Source: Cercis canadensis (lineage: Eukaryota > Streptophyta > Magnoliopsida > Fabales > Fabaceae). From it: DNA of 64,000 nt. This document shows positions 11,842-25,311 of this stretch, in pieces. Numbering within the stretch: position 1 is the first letter of the stretch; each line of letters opens with the position of its first letter. The stretch covers positions 36,173 through 100,172 of the forward strand of contig QAOA01005592.1 in assembly GCA_003255065.1 (NCBI GenBank), in the 5' to 3' direction. Under the pieces are notes generated by a model. The model was not told the DNA's origin. It searched no databases and worked only from the letters and a program-made list of their open reading frames with translations. The position numbers and the translations under genes are program-made.

Positions 11842-13722
11842 CGCAGCGATGCCATGTATATATATAGCTTGAGACACCACTCCCCGTTTATTTAACAGAA
11901 AAAGAGTAATTTACATGGCCTCCCCTTTTATTTAATGAAATCATAGAAGTCCTCTTTTTGTTTAAAAACTATAGAGATCGTTTAAGATATTTAATTTATA
12001 AGGAAGGTTTGTGTAATGTTAAAATTAGATATAAGGCACAAGCATAAACAATGTAATCTGTTATAAGGTTAATATTCTAATTTCAAATTTTTATTTCTCA
12101 AACATAATATCCAGCTAGAAAATTTAGTATCATTGATCTATTTAATAGAGAAAAAAAAAAGGAAAGGAAGATCTGCGTAAACTTATGATATAAGATATAG
12201 GCATTTTCTGTTTGCTAAACTGTAAAATAAGGGAGTGGGAGATTTAAAATAGGGGAGAATATAACTTTTTATTTTATGTAACAAAGTTTATGTGAGAGTC
12301 GAGGAGATTATTTCATTTTAAAGTAAAGACATGTCAAAAGTTTCAATAAGAACTTTAACGATATTTATAAATCACTTATCAAACAAGAATAAAAACAGAA
12401 TTTATTTTTAGGAAATCATTTAGTTTTATAAATGATCTCTTTAAATACACATAATTTATGTTAAAGTATTCTCTTTTTAGGTGGAAAAAAAATTATCTTT
12501 TGAGTTATCCAAAAGAGTATAAAAATTGCTTATTATCATGATCACTTAAGAAGGTTCATATACACAAAATTGACACTATAACATGTTTAATTACTAATTT
12601 GACCTCAGAACAATTTACTAAAAAAATATTTTTGACTTATAATAGATTTAAAAAATAATAATAATTTAGACAATTTGGCATGGACCTGAATATAGAAATC
12701 AATTTCTTGACAAGCAAGGGTGAAAAACATGGTCTTTAATACTTGGAGGAAAAGATTAGTTCCATTGTCGGATTTATGCACCATATGACAAGCACGCTTG
12801 GTCCCATACCACCCTTGGTCAAGAAAGGAAGATATATAGACAAATAATTGAATGCTCATTGATTTTCAAGTGTATTATCATTGTAACAGCAAAAAATAAA
12901 AAGGTGCAGAGAAAAAAAGGAAGAAATAAAAATGCCCCTTTGTGAATTATTCGAAAGAAAAATGGTTGTAAATCTTATACTTGTGGATAAGTACCAAATT
13001 ACGTAGACACTAAAAATTAGTAAAACATTACGGCTATAGTTTAAAATAAAAATCTTGACTATAAGCAGAAACTAGACTTGGAGAGATCAACTTATTACTT
13101 GGGAACCAAGGAGTGATGTACATCGATCTCTAGTGCTTGGAAGAAAATATTTTGTATTAAAATATTGGATTTCAGCACACTATCGGAAACAATCTCCTTC
13201 TACATCTCCTTATATATATATGGACAAGGAAGAATGATAACTCAACAAATATTGCTGATAAGTACTCTTAAATATAAATAGAGATGAAGAACTCTATTTC
13301 AGTGGAGCGTATTCTTAGTCATCAGACTAGTTTTTTTACTCTCTTTCTCAGTTCGAATTTTTTCGATTGCAAATGTAGTCGTTAATTATCTACACACAAA
13401 AATACTCTTGAATATAATTTTTTCTTTATAATCATTCTATTCTTAATTTGAAGACATAGTGACCTTTATTTTAACATAACAATAACATAAAGGTATGTGG
13501 TTCATGTTATGAAAGTTTAAACCACGGGATGTGTATGTCATTCATCAAATAAGAAAAGGGGCTTTGTTATGCTAACATTTAGAACTAGTCATTGTTAATA
13601 TGATCTAGTTCAATTAAAAGAACTTAACTAGTATGATTTTAGAGAAGAGTATTTCAATAGTAAAGTATGAAGTTTTCAAGAAAGAGTTAATTCTATTTTG
13701 TGACCCAAACTTTGATGGAAAG
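11842..13722. other. Intergenic, AT-rich, no gene seen
   Basis: The 5' flank of the minus-strand gene includes a TATATATATA run at about 11856-11866, too close to the chosen ATG to be a clear TATA box. The rest is AT-rich with no conserved reading frame. The 84-codon ORF on the minus strand (12859-12605) has no recognisable features. Confidence 0.4.
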
Positions 13723-15059
13723 AAAAAAAAAATACTACCAAGTACCAGACTTCAAAATTCACACTTGTAGTCAAGTACTACTGAGATGCTCATAAGAATT
13801 TATGTGTTTTATGTTTAAAGTTAGAGTCATAATTAAAAGTATACAAAAAAAAAATAAAATCATTCATGACACACTACGATGTGTTAGCTTATGACAGTAT
13901 TGGCCTATTGCAGGAGAGACTACTCTATATATGTAGTCTATGCTTTAGCCATGGACGCCCCATGCATGCCTGCATGGAGCTGTCAAGAGACTCAAGACTA
14001 TGGTGTGTGTTAGGTACCGTCGGCAGACAGTGGTGGTTTGCTCTGGGCCCGGACTCTCATGCACCTATATACTTCTACGTGAACCACCGCCCCTATATAC
14101 GTAGTTCATAGAAATATAGCCAAGCGGCAAGGGGCAAGCCCATCACTAGCAGTAGCACCATACCCACCTAAGACTAAGAGGCTACTATGTGCTTCCAAGA
14201 AAGGATATTGGACAATGACTGTAAGATGTGTAAAGAACTTTAACCATAGAGAAAAACGAAAGTTCAAATGGATTTAGAATAGTCAAATTGAAATTTGATT
14301 AAGTCTAGTTAAATGCAAATGCTATGTAGCTTTTTCTCAAATCAAACTTGATGCTAAGCAAAGATAAACTTGAGCCCTCACAAACTCTGCTTAACCCAAT
14401 GATGTAGCAAACCACTAATGTTATCTTGAATCCTTGTTACTCATAATTCAGAAGTCATAGGTTTGATTTTGCATGCCACTTTTCTTAAAGCTTTAAAAGA
14501 TTTATGTGACTTAATTTGTAAGGGCTTTTTTATTCATAATTCAGAAGTCAAAAGGACTTTAAATGAGGGGCATGTTAAATATTAAAGTTATATGGAACTT
14601 CATCAACGAATTTAAGTTTTTAGGATGATTTGGTTCCTTGAAACAATTTAAGAATATCTCATGTAGTGAAAAGTTGTAATGGTATAAAATGTATTAAATT
14701 GTGTCAATAGATCTTAATCCATTCTAAACACATCTATTTAACATTTTGGAGTTCAATTCTCGCTGTTAGGAATCCCCTCTTGGTAGATGACCTATAAGTA
14801 CCATTGATCACTCGTTAAGGCTATGGTGCCTGATCTTAGAGTAGAGTAACATTCTTTTACTCTAAACTTTTGATAAAACATTTTGAAGTATCTTACATAA
14901 CAATGTAAAAGTATTATATGTAGCAAATACCTCCTTAAAAAGAAAGTTGAATACAAGTGATTTGACTAAGTGGATTGGTTAAGAGTAGTGTAATTTGCAT
15001 AATTATAATATACACTTCTCTATAAATATGACAATACTAATCTCCCATTTAAATTTTTT
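13723..15059. repeat. 1,337-bp block, copy 1, ending at the assembly gap
   Basis: This block is repeated at 15682-17018 with the same length and about ten single-base differences. Copy 1 stops exactly where the N run begins and copy 2 starts exactly where it ends. The likeliest reading is two haplotype or overlapping contig ends that were not merged, so the true genome may hold one copy. Confidence 0.85.
13866..14160 (+). ncRNA. Candidate structured non-coding RNA region (copy 1)
   Basis: This stretch is clearly richer in G and C than its flanks and contains several inverted repeats: AGACTA...TAGTCT at 13917-13939, CCATGCATGCCTGCATGG at 13960-13977, GTGGTGGTTT pairing with GAACCACCGC at 14030-14090, and CTACGT...ACGTAG at 14075-14104. 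The third and fourth would compete. An 81-codon ORF (13866-14111) spans it but shows no recognisable domain. I do not recognise a known RNA family; the strand is arbitrary. Confidence 0.3.
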
Positions 15060-15681
15060 NNNNNNNNNNNNNNNNNNNNNNNNNNNNNNNNNNNNNNNNN
15101 NNNNNNNNNNNNNNNNNNNNNNNNNNNNNNNNNNNNNNNNNNNNNNNNNNNNNNNNNNNNNNNNNNNNNNNNNNNNNNNNNNNNNNNNNNNNNNNNNNNN
15201 NNNNNNNNNNNNNNNNNNNNNNNNNNNNNNNNNNNNNNNNNNNNNNNNNNNNNNNNNNNNNNNNNNNNNNNNNNNNNNNNNNNNNNNNNNNNNNNNNNNN
15301 NNNNNNNNNNNNNNNNNNNNNNNNNNNNNNNNNNNNNNNNNNNNNNNNNNNNNNNNNNNNNNNNNNNNNNNNNNNNNNNNNNNNNNNNNNNNNNNNNNNN
15401 NNNNNNNNNNNNNNNNNNNNNNNNNNNNNNNNNNNNNNNNNNNNNNNNNNNNNNNNNNNNNNNNNNNNNNNNNNNNNNNNNNNNNNNNNNNNNNNNNNNN
15501 NNNNNNNNNNNNNNNNNNNNNNNNNNNNNNNNNNNNNNNNNNNNNNNNNNNNNNNNNNNNNNNNNNNNNNNNNNNNNNNNNNNNNNNNNNNNNNNNNNNN
15601 NNNNNNNNNNNNNNNNNNNNNNNNNNNNNNNNNNNNNNNNNNNNNNNNNNNNNNNNNNNNNNNNNNNNNNNNNNNNNNNNN
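15060..15681. other. Assembly gap (622 N)
   Basis: A run of N of 622 positions lies between two near-identical 1,337-bp blocks. The two long open frames that cross it consist of unknown residues and are artefacts. Confidence 0.99.
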
Positions 15682-17018
15682 AAAAAAAAAATACTACCAA
15701 GTACCAGACTTCAAAATTCACACTTGTAGTCAAGTACTACTGAGATGCTCATAAGAATTTATGTGTTTTATGTTTAAAGTTAGAGTCATAATTAAAAGTA
15801 TACAAAAAAAAAAAAAAATCATTCATGACACACTACGATGTGTTAGCTTATGACAGTATTGGCGTATTGCAGGAGAGACTACTCTATATATGTAGTCTAT
15901 GCTTAAGCCATGGACGCCCCATGCATGCCTGCATGGAGCTGTCAAGAGACTCAAGACTATGGTGTGTGTTAGGTACCGTCGGCAGACAGTGGTGGTTTGC
16001 TCTGGGCCCGGACTCTCATGCACCTATATACTTCTACGTGAACCACCGCCCCTATATACGTAGTTCATAGAAATATAGGCAAGCGGCAAGGGGCAAGCCC
16101 ATCACTAGCAGTAGCACCATACCCACCTAAGACTAAGAGGCTAATATGTGCTTCCAAGAAAGGATATTGGACAATGATTGTAAGATGTGTAAAGAACTTT
16201 AACCATAGAGAAAAACGAAAGTTCAAATGGATTTAGAATAGTCAAATTGAAATTTGATTAAGTCTAGTTAAATGCAAATGCTATGTAGCTTTTTCTCAAA
16301 TCAAACTTGATGCTAAGCAAAGATAAACTTGAGCCCTCACAAACTCTGCTTAACCCAATGATGTAGCAAACCACTAATGTTATCTTGAATCCTTGTTACT
16401 CATAATTCAGAAGTCATAGGTTTGATTTTGCATGCCACTTTTCTTAAAGCTTTAAAAGATTTATGTGACTTAATTTGTAAGGGCTTTTTTATTCATAATT
16501 CAGAAGTCAAAAGGACTTTAAATGAGGGGCATGTTAAATATTAAAGTTATATGGAACTTCATCAACGAATTTAAGTTTTTAGGATGATTTGGTTCCTTGA
16601 AACAATTTAAGAATATCTCATGTAGTGAAAAGTTGTAATGGTATAAAATGTATTAAATTGTGTCAATAGATCTTAATCCATTCTAAACACATATATTTAA
16701 CATTTTGGAGTTCAATTCTCGTTGTTAGGAATCCCCTCTTGGTAGATGACCTATAAGTACCATTGATCACTCGTTAAGGCTATGGTTCCTGATCTTAGAG
16801 TAGAGTAACATTCTTTCACTCTAAACTTTTGATAAAACATTTTGAAGTATCTTACATAACAATGTAAAAGTATTATATGTAGCAAATACCTCCTTAAAAG
16901 AAAGTTGAATACAAGTGATTTGACTAAGTGGATTGGTTAAGAGTAGTGTAATTTGCATAATTATAATATACACTTCTCTATAAATATGACAATACTAATC
17001 TCCCATTTAAATTTTTTT
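15682..17018. repeat. 1,337-bp block, copy 2, starting at the assembly gap
   Basis: Near-identical to 13723-15059. The hairpin-forming part corresponds to 15825-16119, and the arms listed for copy 1 are kept. Differences include GGCCTATTG/GGCGTATTG and ATAGCCAAG/ATAGGCAAG. Confidence 0.85.
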
Positions 17019-19087
17019 TACACCTTTACACTTAACTCAAACATGATTCTTTATTTATCAAACTCCTATAATTCATGGAGACATGTAGCCTTTTGAAGTG
17101 ATTATATATACTTGGTCAAATAATTTTACCAAGCTTTTCAAAGTTTATTGTTGTGGTGGAAGGCCGGGTCAACCCAATTGGTAAATCTCATCTATTACCG
17201 ACGGTAGCTAGGTAGCGCGTGGATACAACGCGTAATCATAATTAATTTCTGTGCTTAAAGTTAAAATCACTTTTTGACGCTCCTCTTCAATTTTCATTGA
17301 GCACTCACCCAACATAATATGTCCTTTTTCTTTGTTTTCCAACAACACAATTATTTGCTCAACCATAAGGTTCGAAAAAATCAACACGCGCACACGTAAA
17401 AGCCTAGCTGGTGCCTCCTTTGGTGGGCGTCCACGGAACCAGTTTTAGAATGTACACTTACCCACACTGTGTGGACCACACACAAACAACCCCTAATTTC
17501 TTCAACATTCCAAAGAAATAATAAATACTACTATCACACAATTCACACTGCTAGTATGTATATTAGTATAATTAGCACAATCATGGCTTATTAAGAACGA
17601 TAATTATTACCAAACGGCTTGTAACTGATTGGTATTGAGGTCGTCTTTAAAGTTTATGAGTTTCGTATTTTGAATATAAAAAAAAATGATAATTATTACT
17701 CACACACTAATTAAACTCAATACTCTTTATCCATGTAGTCAACACAACTTCAATTTTATTAGACCAGTTGATTTTATTTTTTTTGCATTTGACTCTGATT
17801 TTATCAATGATACCTACGTAAGATAATATGACTATATACATGAGTTTACTTAACTAGTGTGCATGTAGTATTATTCAAGCAGAAATAAAAAAGTTTTAAA
17901 TTATCTAATTGTTACTCAGATTATATCAACTATGTTAGTGTATATACATGTATGGGGTGTGTAAGTAGTTTTTCTCTTATGTATAATTGGAAGAAAAGGA
18001 AGTGATAGATTCCACAAACTATACTTGTACCTTTTAGATTGTAACTACCCTACTATTTTGGACAAAATACCATTATACAGCTTCAGAAAATAAAGTACAA
18101 GCGTGTCATGGGTTTTGGGGCCTCTATTTAGGTGGGAAGATAGTGCATGTGGAGACGAGTGTATCAGCTGCCAACAAATATTCTTCTCTGCACACAAGAT
18201 AGAGTTTTCCTAATTAATTGCTGGGTTGTTGCGTGTAGTAATGGGTATTCAACACACTGCATTCAAGATTTGGGGCCTATTCTTCAGAGAAGTGATGAGT
18301 GAACCTCTTTAATCTAATGAGTAGGTTTATGCTATTTCATTTTCAGAACAAAGCCAGCTAGGTGACTTGAATCTTAATTTCATAATCTGTCAAAATTGGT
18401 CGTTTTCTTTTCTATGCTGAAGAGGAGAGAGAGAGAGAGAGAGAAAGAAAAATTATAAGATATCTAATTGTGATTAATCCCAAGAAGGGACTGATGAAAA
18501 TTCAAACTCTTTTAACTACAAGACACAAGTGCAACCTCAAACTTTAAAGAATATAGCTTTCTTTTTCTGAATTCCTCACTTTCCCAGCAACCAAACAAAC
18601 AGAGCAGAGGCATTCCATGAAAACCACTGATTTGACAAGCTACCCAGTTGAGAATTATGGAGACCCATTTTAGAACAAGCAACTGACCAGCCATAAAAGA
18701 AGAACACAGATTGTATAGATCAAAATTAGTACAATTGCTATCGATCTTTAAGGTTCTGCAAATGTAAGTTACAATGAAACAGGAAACTTCATTATTACAA
18801 GGAAAAGAAAATGTATCAAACTAAAATCCATACAAATCTAATTCATTTACTATATCAAACTTACAAAAACACAAATCTCCTTTACCTTCTGTACAACATC
18901 TCTTTACCAATCTAGCTTATCAAGCACTAATTCTAATTTCTAACCTAATATAAGATATAAATAAATGCAATCTCAATTCCACTACAATAAAATATATGTA
19001 GTTCCTATATGACAAATAAATAAATAAAAACTACGAAGAAAGTGAGAAGAAACTATATAATATCAAAGTATCTGCAAAACCAGAGAG
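17019..19087. other. Intergenic and likely 3' flank of the CLE gene
   Basis: No coding exon was seen. A GA microsatellite lies at about 18422-18443. The part from about 18700 to 19087 probably includes the 3' UTR of the minus-strand CLE gene. The 60-codon ORF at 18694-18512 has no supporting features. Confidence 0.4.
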
Positions 19088-19309
19088 CTATCTCTTGTTG
19101 TGTAAAGGGTTGGATCCTGTAGGAACCCTTCGCTTCTGAGAATTGATTTCTTGAGGTGGACTGCTGATCGGAGACTTATTCCATGGATGAAAAACTTGGT
19201 GGCTTGAACTCGAAGGGCTCGAAGATTTTCTCCGAATAGCGTAAATTCTGGGCGTAGAGAAGAGAAGAAGAAGGAGAATGAGGAAGGAGTGGAAGTGCTT
19301 GATGTTCAT
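19088..19309 (-). CDS. CLE family signalling peptide precursor (73 aa)
   Basis: A single-exon gene. It encodes a hydrophobic N-terminal signal peptide (about residues 1-24, FLILLLLLFSTPRIYA), a serine-rich variable region, and a C-terminal CLE motif RRVPTGSNPLHN followed by KR and the stop. CLE precursors are secreted and cut to 12-13 residue peptides that signal through LRR receptor kinases of the CLV1/BAM type in meristem, root and vascular control. The size, layout and C-terminal position all fit the family. Motif position 7 is Ser, where many CLEs have a Pro that is hydroxylated and arabinosylated; CLE40 also has Ser there. Which CLE subgroup this is cannot be settled here. A TATA run lies about 75-90 bp upstream. 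Confidence 0.9.
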   Translation of the reverse strand: MNIKHFHSFLILLLLLFSTPRIYAIRRKSSSPSSSSHQVFHPWNKSPISSPPQEINSQKRRVPTGSNPLHNKR

Positions 19310-19383
19310 TTTCTAACAATGGCTTAGAGAGACAAAAAGAGGGGAAGGCAAGTTTTATGGGCTACCTTCGTTGATGTCGTTGT

Positions 19384-19397
19384 TATATATATATATA
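19384..19397 (-). promoter_or_regulatory. Likely TATA box of the CLE gene
   Basis: A TATATATATATATA run lies 75-88 bp before the CLE start codon. With usual spacing, transcription would start near 19355 and leave a 5' UTR of about 45 nt. The run is palindromic, so its orientation is inferred from the gene. Confidence 0.5.
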
Positions 19398-19399
19398 GA

Positions 19400-20692
19400 C
19401 ATGGTTATAGTTATAGGCTCAGGTTTTGCGTATGCTAAATGTGGTGATATTTATGAAAGGATCATATTGTTTTATGTGAATTTGGGATGTGGGTCATGGT
19501 CTAATCGCCGTTGGATCGTGATCAAACGGTCCTTGATTGGTTTGATATCAATGTCTTTGCGTAGGGTCTAGCATGAGATGAGGGGGCCTACAATGACGGT
19601 TCTGAGGGGGGGTGGTGGGGGTCACTATTTAATGAGAGATATAGTGACCAAGAAAAATGAACACAAATTCATAGGAAGGTGTATATACTATGTATATGTG
19701 AAAGCTTGAAATGAAGATGGGGATTGGGGCTAGGTTATGCAGTGGCCTTTGACTAGTTGAAATGACGGAAACACCCCTCTTAATTCCATGCAAAATTTAT
19801 AAATATAAGAATAAAATCTATTTTTATCCTCAAATATACATATACAATTAGTTCAGTCTCTTGAAATATTTTTAATATCATTTTAATCTTGATAAGATAA
19901 TTTTATTTATCAAAATAATTGACATTTAATGTGTCACATGAAAAGTTTTGCAAACTCTCAATAAAAAAAAATAGATAAAATACTATTTTGATGAAGAGAG
20001 TTATTTTAAAGACTAAATAATTTTTAAAAACTAAAATGATTGTGTTTTGGAGACAGAAAAAAGTTTCTCTCTAAAAATAAAGTATTTGAGGGGCATTTTA
20101 GTCATAAAAAAAGTCAAAGCGCCGACGCTAGCTCTCAATTAGAGACGTCTTGTTATAATAATAGTACTAGTTAAGGAAAATATATAATATACATTGTGAA
20201 CACATATATAATACTTGAGTTATACACAACCATATGTTTGGTCTAGTAGATCCGAATTTGGTGGGTCTTTGAGATCCACGTGGATTTTGAATACAGGTTA
20301 TTTTTGTTTGGAAAATATGTTATGTGCTGTCAAACCAATGGGAAACTCTTCCTTCTCAACCACTTAAGATAATACACGAGTGAGTTTTTCTTCTAATTTT
20401 AATATTCAATATCTGAAATTATTTTGTTATGTTTCACACCTATAATTAGTGTCGTATTGAGACATAAAGAGAAAGACATGGACTAATATAGGGCCACAAA
20501 CTTTGTTTCAAAAAGAATAATGATGGATACACTAATTTTGTGGACAAACATTTTACAAATTGTCTTATGTGATGGAATTATGATTGAAGTGATCTACTTA
20601 TACTTTTTTCTATTTAACTCAAGTTTTATCATACAAAGGGTCTTTTTTCTTCTTCTTTTTACTTAAGTAAATAGAGGAGAGTGTTAGCCACG
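19400..20692. other. Intergenic, CLE upstream region
   Basis: No gene was seen. The 66-codon ORF at 19371-19571 overlaps the CLE promoter and shows no domain. Positions 19800-20100 are AT-rich. Confidence 0.4.
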
Positions 20693-21329
20693 TCTCTTTA
20701 TGAGACTAGGATGACCTACTATAAATTGCTTGTAATACTCCATCAATATTAGGCATAAGGAAAAAGTATAGGCTAGAAGCACTATTTCAGTTCTTTTAAA
20801 TACTATTACGCATCAATGGCTGGAGGTTAGTAATTCTGTAATAAAATTTACGTGTATCAATTTAATGTCTTTCAGAGAGCTTGAGAGAGGGTTAATTGAG
20901 AATTTGATCTTTCAATCTAAGATAAGCCAGACCTTTAACTTGACGGCAATGCTAATTGTGTCAAGACTTATCGACACACAAATAGTGGTTTATGTATTTG
21001 TTATTACTCTNTCTCTTTATGAGACTAAGATGACCTACTATAAATTGCTTGTAATACTCCATCAATATTAGACATAAGGAAAAAGTATAGGCTAGAAGCA
21101 CTATTTCAGTTCTTTTAAATACTATTACGCATCAATGGCTGGAGGTTAGTAATTATGTAATAAAATTTACGTGTATCAATTTAATGTCTTTCAGAGAGCT
21201 TGAGAGAGGGTTAATTGAGAATTTGATCTTTCAATCTAAGATAAGCCAGACCTGTAACTTGACGGCAATGCTAATTGTGTCAAGACTTATCGACATACAA
21301 ATAGTGGTTTATGTATTTGTTATTACTCT
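20693..21329. repeat. 318-bp direct duplication around a single N
   Basis: Positions 20693-21010 and 21012-21329 are nearly identical and equal in length, separated only by N at 21011. Both start TCTCTTTATGAGACTA and end GTTATTACTCT. This pattern points to unmerged contig ends. Confidence 0.85.
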
Positions 21330-24300
21330 TCCAAAATCTTGTGTGCAATCTACTTTAGTGCACGGGTGGAGACCAAAAGGGTTCTTTATTTGGCCATTTT
21401 CTTTTTTGGACATAACAAAAGACTAATCCAAATTTGAAAAAGGTTTTCATGTGCCTTAATTATAACCCTTTTCAAGTTTTAAGAGAGTCAATGGTCAACA
21501 ATTTTAAAAGGAAGATCAATGGAGACAATTAGTAGCTTAAAGAAAGGGAGTGAGTTGAAGAACAAGGAGAGGAAATCCTTGACGGAAAGTTAACTTATAT
21601 TATCTAATTAACACCTAACAACAGAAAAAAGTTGAGTCTTGTTTATTACGTTTAGAAGGCAAAAACCCCAAGTCTTATTTTTATGTTATGGAGTTCAAAG
21701 TGAAACGATAAAAGGTCAATAGAGGTCACTTTTTTAGCATGTACGATCTTTGGCTATCACTTTCACATCAAACCACATAAGAATTTTAGAATGTTGGCAC
21801 TGAATTTCCGTGGTCCGCCCACAAATGCATATTCAATTTCAAAGATGTGTTCATGGCAAGTATATTTATTCACCGACCTTTGAGGATAAAGCAAATTGTG
21901 CTTCTATGGCATTGTTAATCTTAGAAAAATAAGAAATCCATAAACTTAATTTGTGTGTGTAATTTTAGAGAAATTCTAATGAGGCACAATTAATTATTTT
22001 GGCATTTTTTAAGAGAATTTTTCCTTTGAATGTATAAAGTCAATGTAAAATGGTGCGTCTTTAAGATTGCATGCAGAGAGGCTTAGTCTCAGTATGTAAA
22101 AATTGGCTCAAGAATACCTTATCTTTAAAACCAAAAAACAAAAAATGATTTTGATGCTTTTGTAAGGTCTCTTTTTCCGACCACTACCTCACTACAAATA
22201 GTTGGTTAATGATAATTATATGTATTCAAAGTTTATATAAATAGCTGTCACATTGAAAGTTCAATATCTAAACTTAGATTAATAACCATCAAATGTTTCG
22301 TTGACTATTAGGTTATGCTTTAAACTCATGTCCTTTATTGGCATTCACCGTCAAATTAATCAAATGAGCTGCAATTATACAAAGAACAGTTTGTCAATCA
22401 AAGATCTCTCTCCAATGATATGCATGAAATGTGTTAATCCTCACCATTCACATTCTTATTAACTCTCTCTTGCAGTTTGTTTGGATAGGGTAATGAGAGA
22501 ATAGGAATGGGAGAATTATGTATTTTTAATGTTTGAGAGTTTTTTTTTTCTGATTTTTAAGATTTAAGAAAATGAAAGTTAAATGAAGGATTTGACAGAA
22601 AAAAAAAAATTCCCAACTTCTTGGGAGGAGGTTAAGAATTTGAACATCTCTATAGTGTAATGTAAAAAGAACAATTAATTTTAATAATAATGCTAAATCA
22701 TCCCAAGTATACAACCCTATGCCCCATAATTAATTTATTTTTTTGGTTAATAAATCGAGTATCCTCACTTTATTCAATTACGCATTAGATTAATCTCATT
22801 TCGAGAGTTAGAGCAATTATAATTTTTCTTCTCTCAACAATGCTCTCATTGAATTTAGAATCCTTGACCATAGCCAATGATACACGCCCAAAGTTTAACT
22901 TGCTACAAGTTGAACCAAACACTTATTGATATGCCCACAAATAATTAACTTCAATAAAGTCTACATCTAAAAGTGAAGACATTATTAACACTGAGTTATT
23001 TATTGATTTATGAAAAGTGAGCATTTTATTTAAAATAATGACAACTTTCGTTACTGCCTGATAAAATCGTATCTGCTGTAGCTATGTTTGTGCCAATAAT
23101 TGTAGTAGTTTTCAGCACGTTAATCAATGGAATTTGTGTTAATCTTCAAACAAAAGATGATGAATTAGTACGTGGAATGGAGAAAAATCGTTAGAAAACT
23201 ATACATAATGCACGTCTAATCTTCCATTTTTCTTCTTTTGACATTCTTCTCATCCAAGTAACCACCACACTAAAAAGTTTTCTTCCATTAATTATTATTT
23301 TATGACCATTCTGCTATAATTACACGTACATATTAACATTTATAGGTCTCGTGTTCAAAATTAAAATTAGAACTATGTACAAACTGACAAGAGTGCATAC
23401 ATGTAGTTTTTTATATACTTTTATATAAATACATTATAGGAAGAATAAACAATAGACAAAATCTATTATATATTTGATACGTTTCTTATTTAATATTGTG
23501 TATTAATGTCTATGTAATCATCACATGATACCTTTTCCAAATAAAATCTATTATATATGTAGATCACTATATAATAAAATATCATAAATAAAAAGGTATT
23601 CAAGAAAGTATGTGAGAGAAGATTCAAAAGAAGATAGATTATTGTTTTCTATTTCATATAGTCTAAGGGAGAGGGAGAGGGAAAAATGAAAGGGAAAATC
23701 ACTACAAGAAAATTCCTAGATTTCAACAAAAATTTCAATAAAATTTGGGTCATTGGAGAAGTGGCCGTTGAAATTTTACAATTCCAACGGAATAGTAATT
23801 CCAATAGAATTTTGCACAATACATTTTAAGCCTTAAATTTGAAAAATACTTTGACATGTGTGTATGCTAATGTGTTTGAGAGAGAAAATGTGGTATGAGA
23901 ACACAGTGGACTAAGATTTGTTGGAGAATATAAAGGTACTATTTTATGTGTTTTTGGTAGCAACGTTGGGTGTGGCATCAAGTCCATTAGACCTGAAAGG
24001 CATCTTTTACTTTTATGTGGTTGTTGTCTCACAAATCACTTGAGTGGCATGTTGAACAAACTCTAAATACTTTGCCTTTATGATATAATATCAAATACAC
24101 ATGAGTCAACCCCACTAACAATATACATGCTTTTCATATTGTAAGTTGTAGTTAATTAATCTAAGGGATTGCCCATAAGTCAACCCCACAAATGCTAATG
24201 TGGAATTTTTAAACTAAGTGGGGTAGGGCTGGAAGGTACTTTAACCCCAACAACCCCATGTCCCCAAACTTACCAAATTTGTACCTAGGGTAATACCCAT

Positions 24301-25311
24301 TTTACTTCAATCGGACCAAAATTGTAACATTTTCAGAAATAATATTCTCAGTAATAAAAATTTTGATGAATGAAAAAAAAAATCTGTATACCAAACGCTC
24401 TTAATAAAAATAAAAATAAAAAAAAGACAATTTTTATATCTTGGATGAATTGGTTGAAGGGTACAAATAAAATAGTTGAGATTCAAAGAAGGAAGGAAAT
24501 TTTAAATTGCTAATTAAAAGACAAATTAAAGAGCCTTTTAGAAACTCTAATAACTACAAATTAAATCCTTTCAAGTACTTCTCAATGAAGCTCCAATTAA
24601 TCATCTTAATGAAATCTAGCTGAAACCTTCATTAAGAAATTAAATCTAGAAATTTTAGGAACTGATGGGGAACTGTAATTTTTTTTTATTTTTAGATAAA
24701 CCAAAGACTATATAACGGGAAAATAACCCATCAATCTCCCTCTAATAAATCTCAAATCACCCATTTTAAATTAAATTTAAAGGTGTGACTTCTTGAACAG
24801 AGTACCAGTGGACAGTGATGTCCCTTTATAGCATATTTGGAAAATTATAATTTTCAGAACTGATTTTGTTCATGCAAATTCTTTTTAGAATCATATTAAT
24901 TTAAGAATTCAACTCATTTAGAAATTATTTGTATGTAATAGTTGATGATTTATAAATCTTATTACTTTTTGATAGGATTTAAATTAAATTTATTTATTGT
25001 CAAATAAATTTGGGGCAAATATTCATTGTGCACTCATATCTTTTTTTTTTTTTTTTTTTGGTACATGAATTAGGCCTTGGTTAAAAATTTGTAACATTTT
25101 AAGGTTGGACTTATCCTTTTGTTTTTTGATGTGAAAGGTTGGATTTATCCTGGTTGGGTCTATATCTGGGCTTGGCCACTGAGTTCTAATACCAAGATTT
25201 ATTGGGTCAATTTCCTGCAAAAAGACAAAAAATTGGTTTGTTGTCACCCTTGCTAAGGCAATTATTTGTCTCTTAACTTTCTCTCTCCCAACCATCCACT
25301 CTCTTGGCATA
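21330..25311. other. Gene-poor AT-rich region
   Basis: No supported gene. It contains a CACTA-like terminus at 23700 and many A/T runs. Reading frames here are short and show no domain. Confidence 0.4.
23700..23830. mobile_element. CACTA-like transposon terminus (remnant)
   Basis: CACTACAAGAAAA at 23700-23712 matches the standard end of plant CACTA elements. It is followed by sequence with repeated AATTCCAA/TTTCAA motifs. The opposite end was not found nearby, so this is probably a fragment or a short non-autonomous copy. Confidence 0.45.

Noticed and set aside
11558-11872. 104-codon plus-strand ORF
   Set aside because: Antisense shadow of exon 1 of the minus-strand gene 8117-11841.
13866-14111. 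81-codon ORF repeated at 15825-16070
   Set aside because: No domain or start context. It is conserved only because the whole block is duplicated, and the hairpin content suggests non-coding sequence.
14995-15733. Two long open frames on both strands across 15060-15681
   Set aside because: They consist almost only of unknown residues from the N run.
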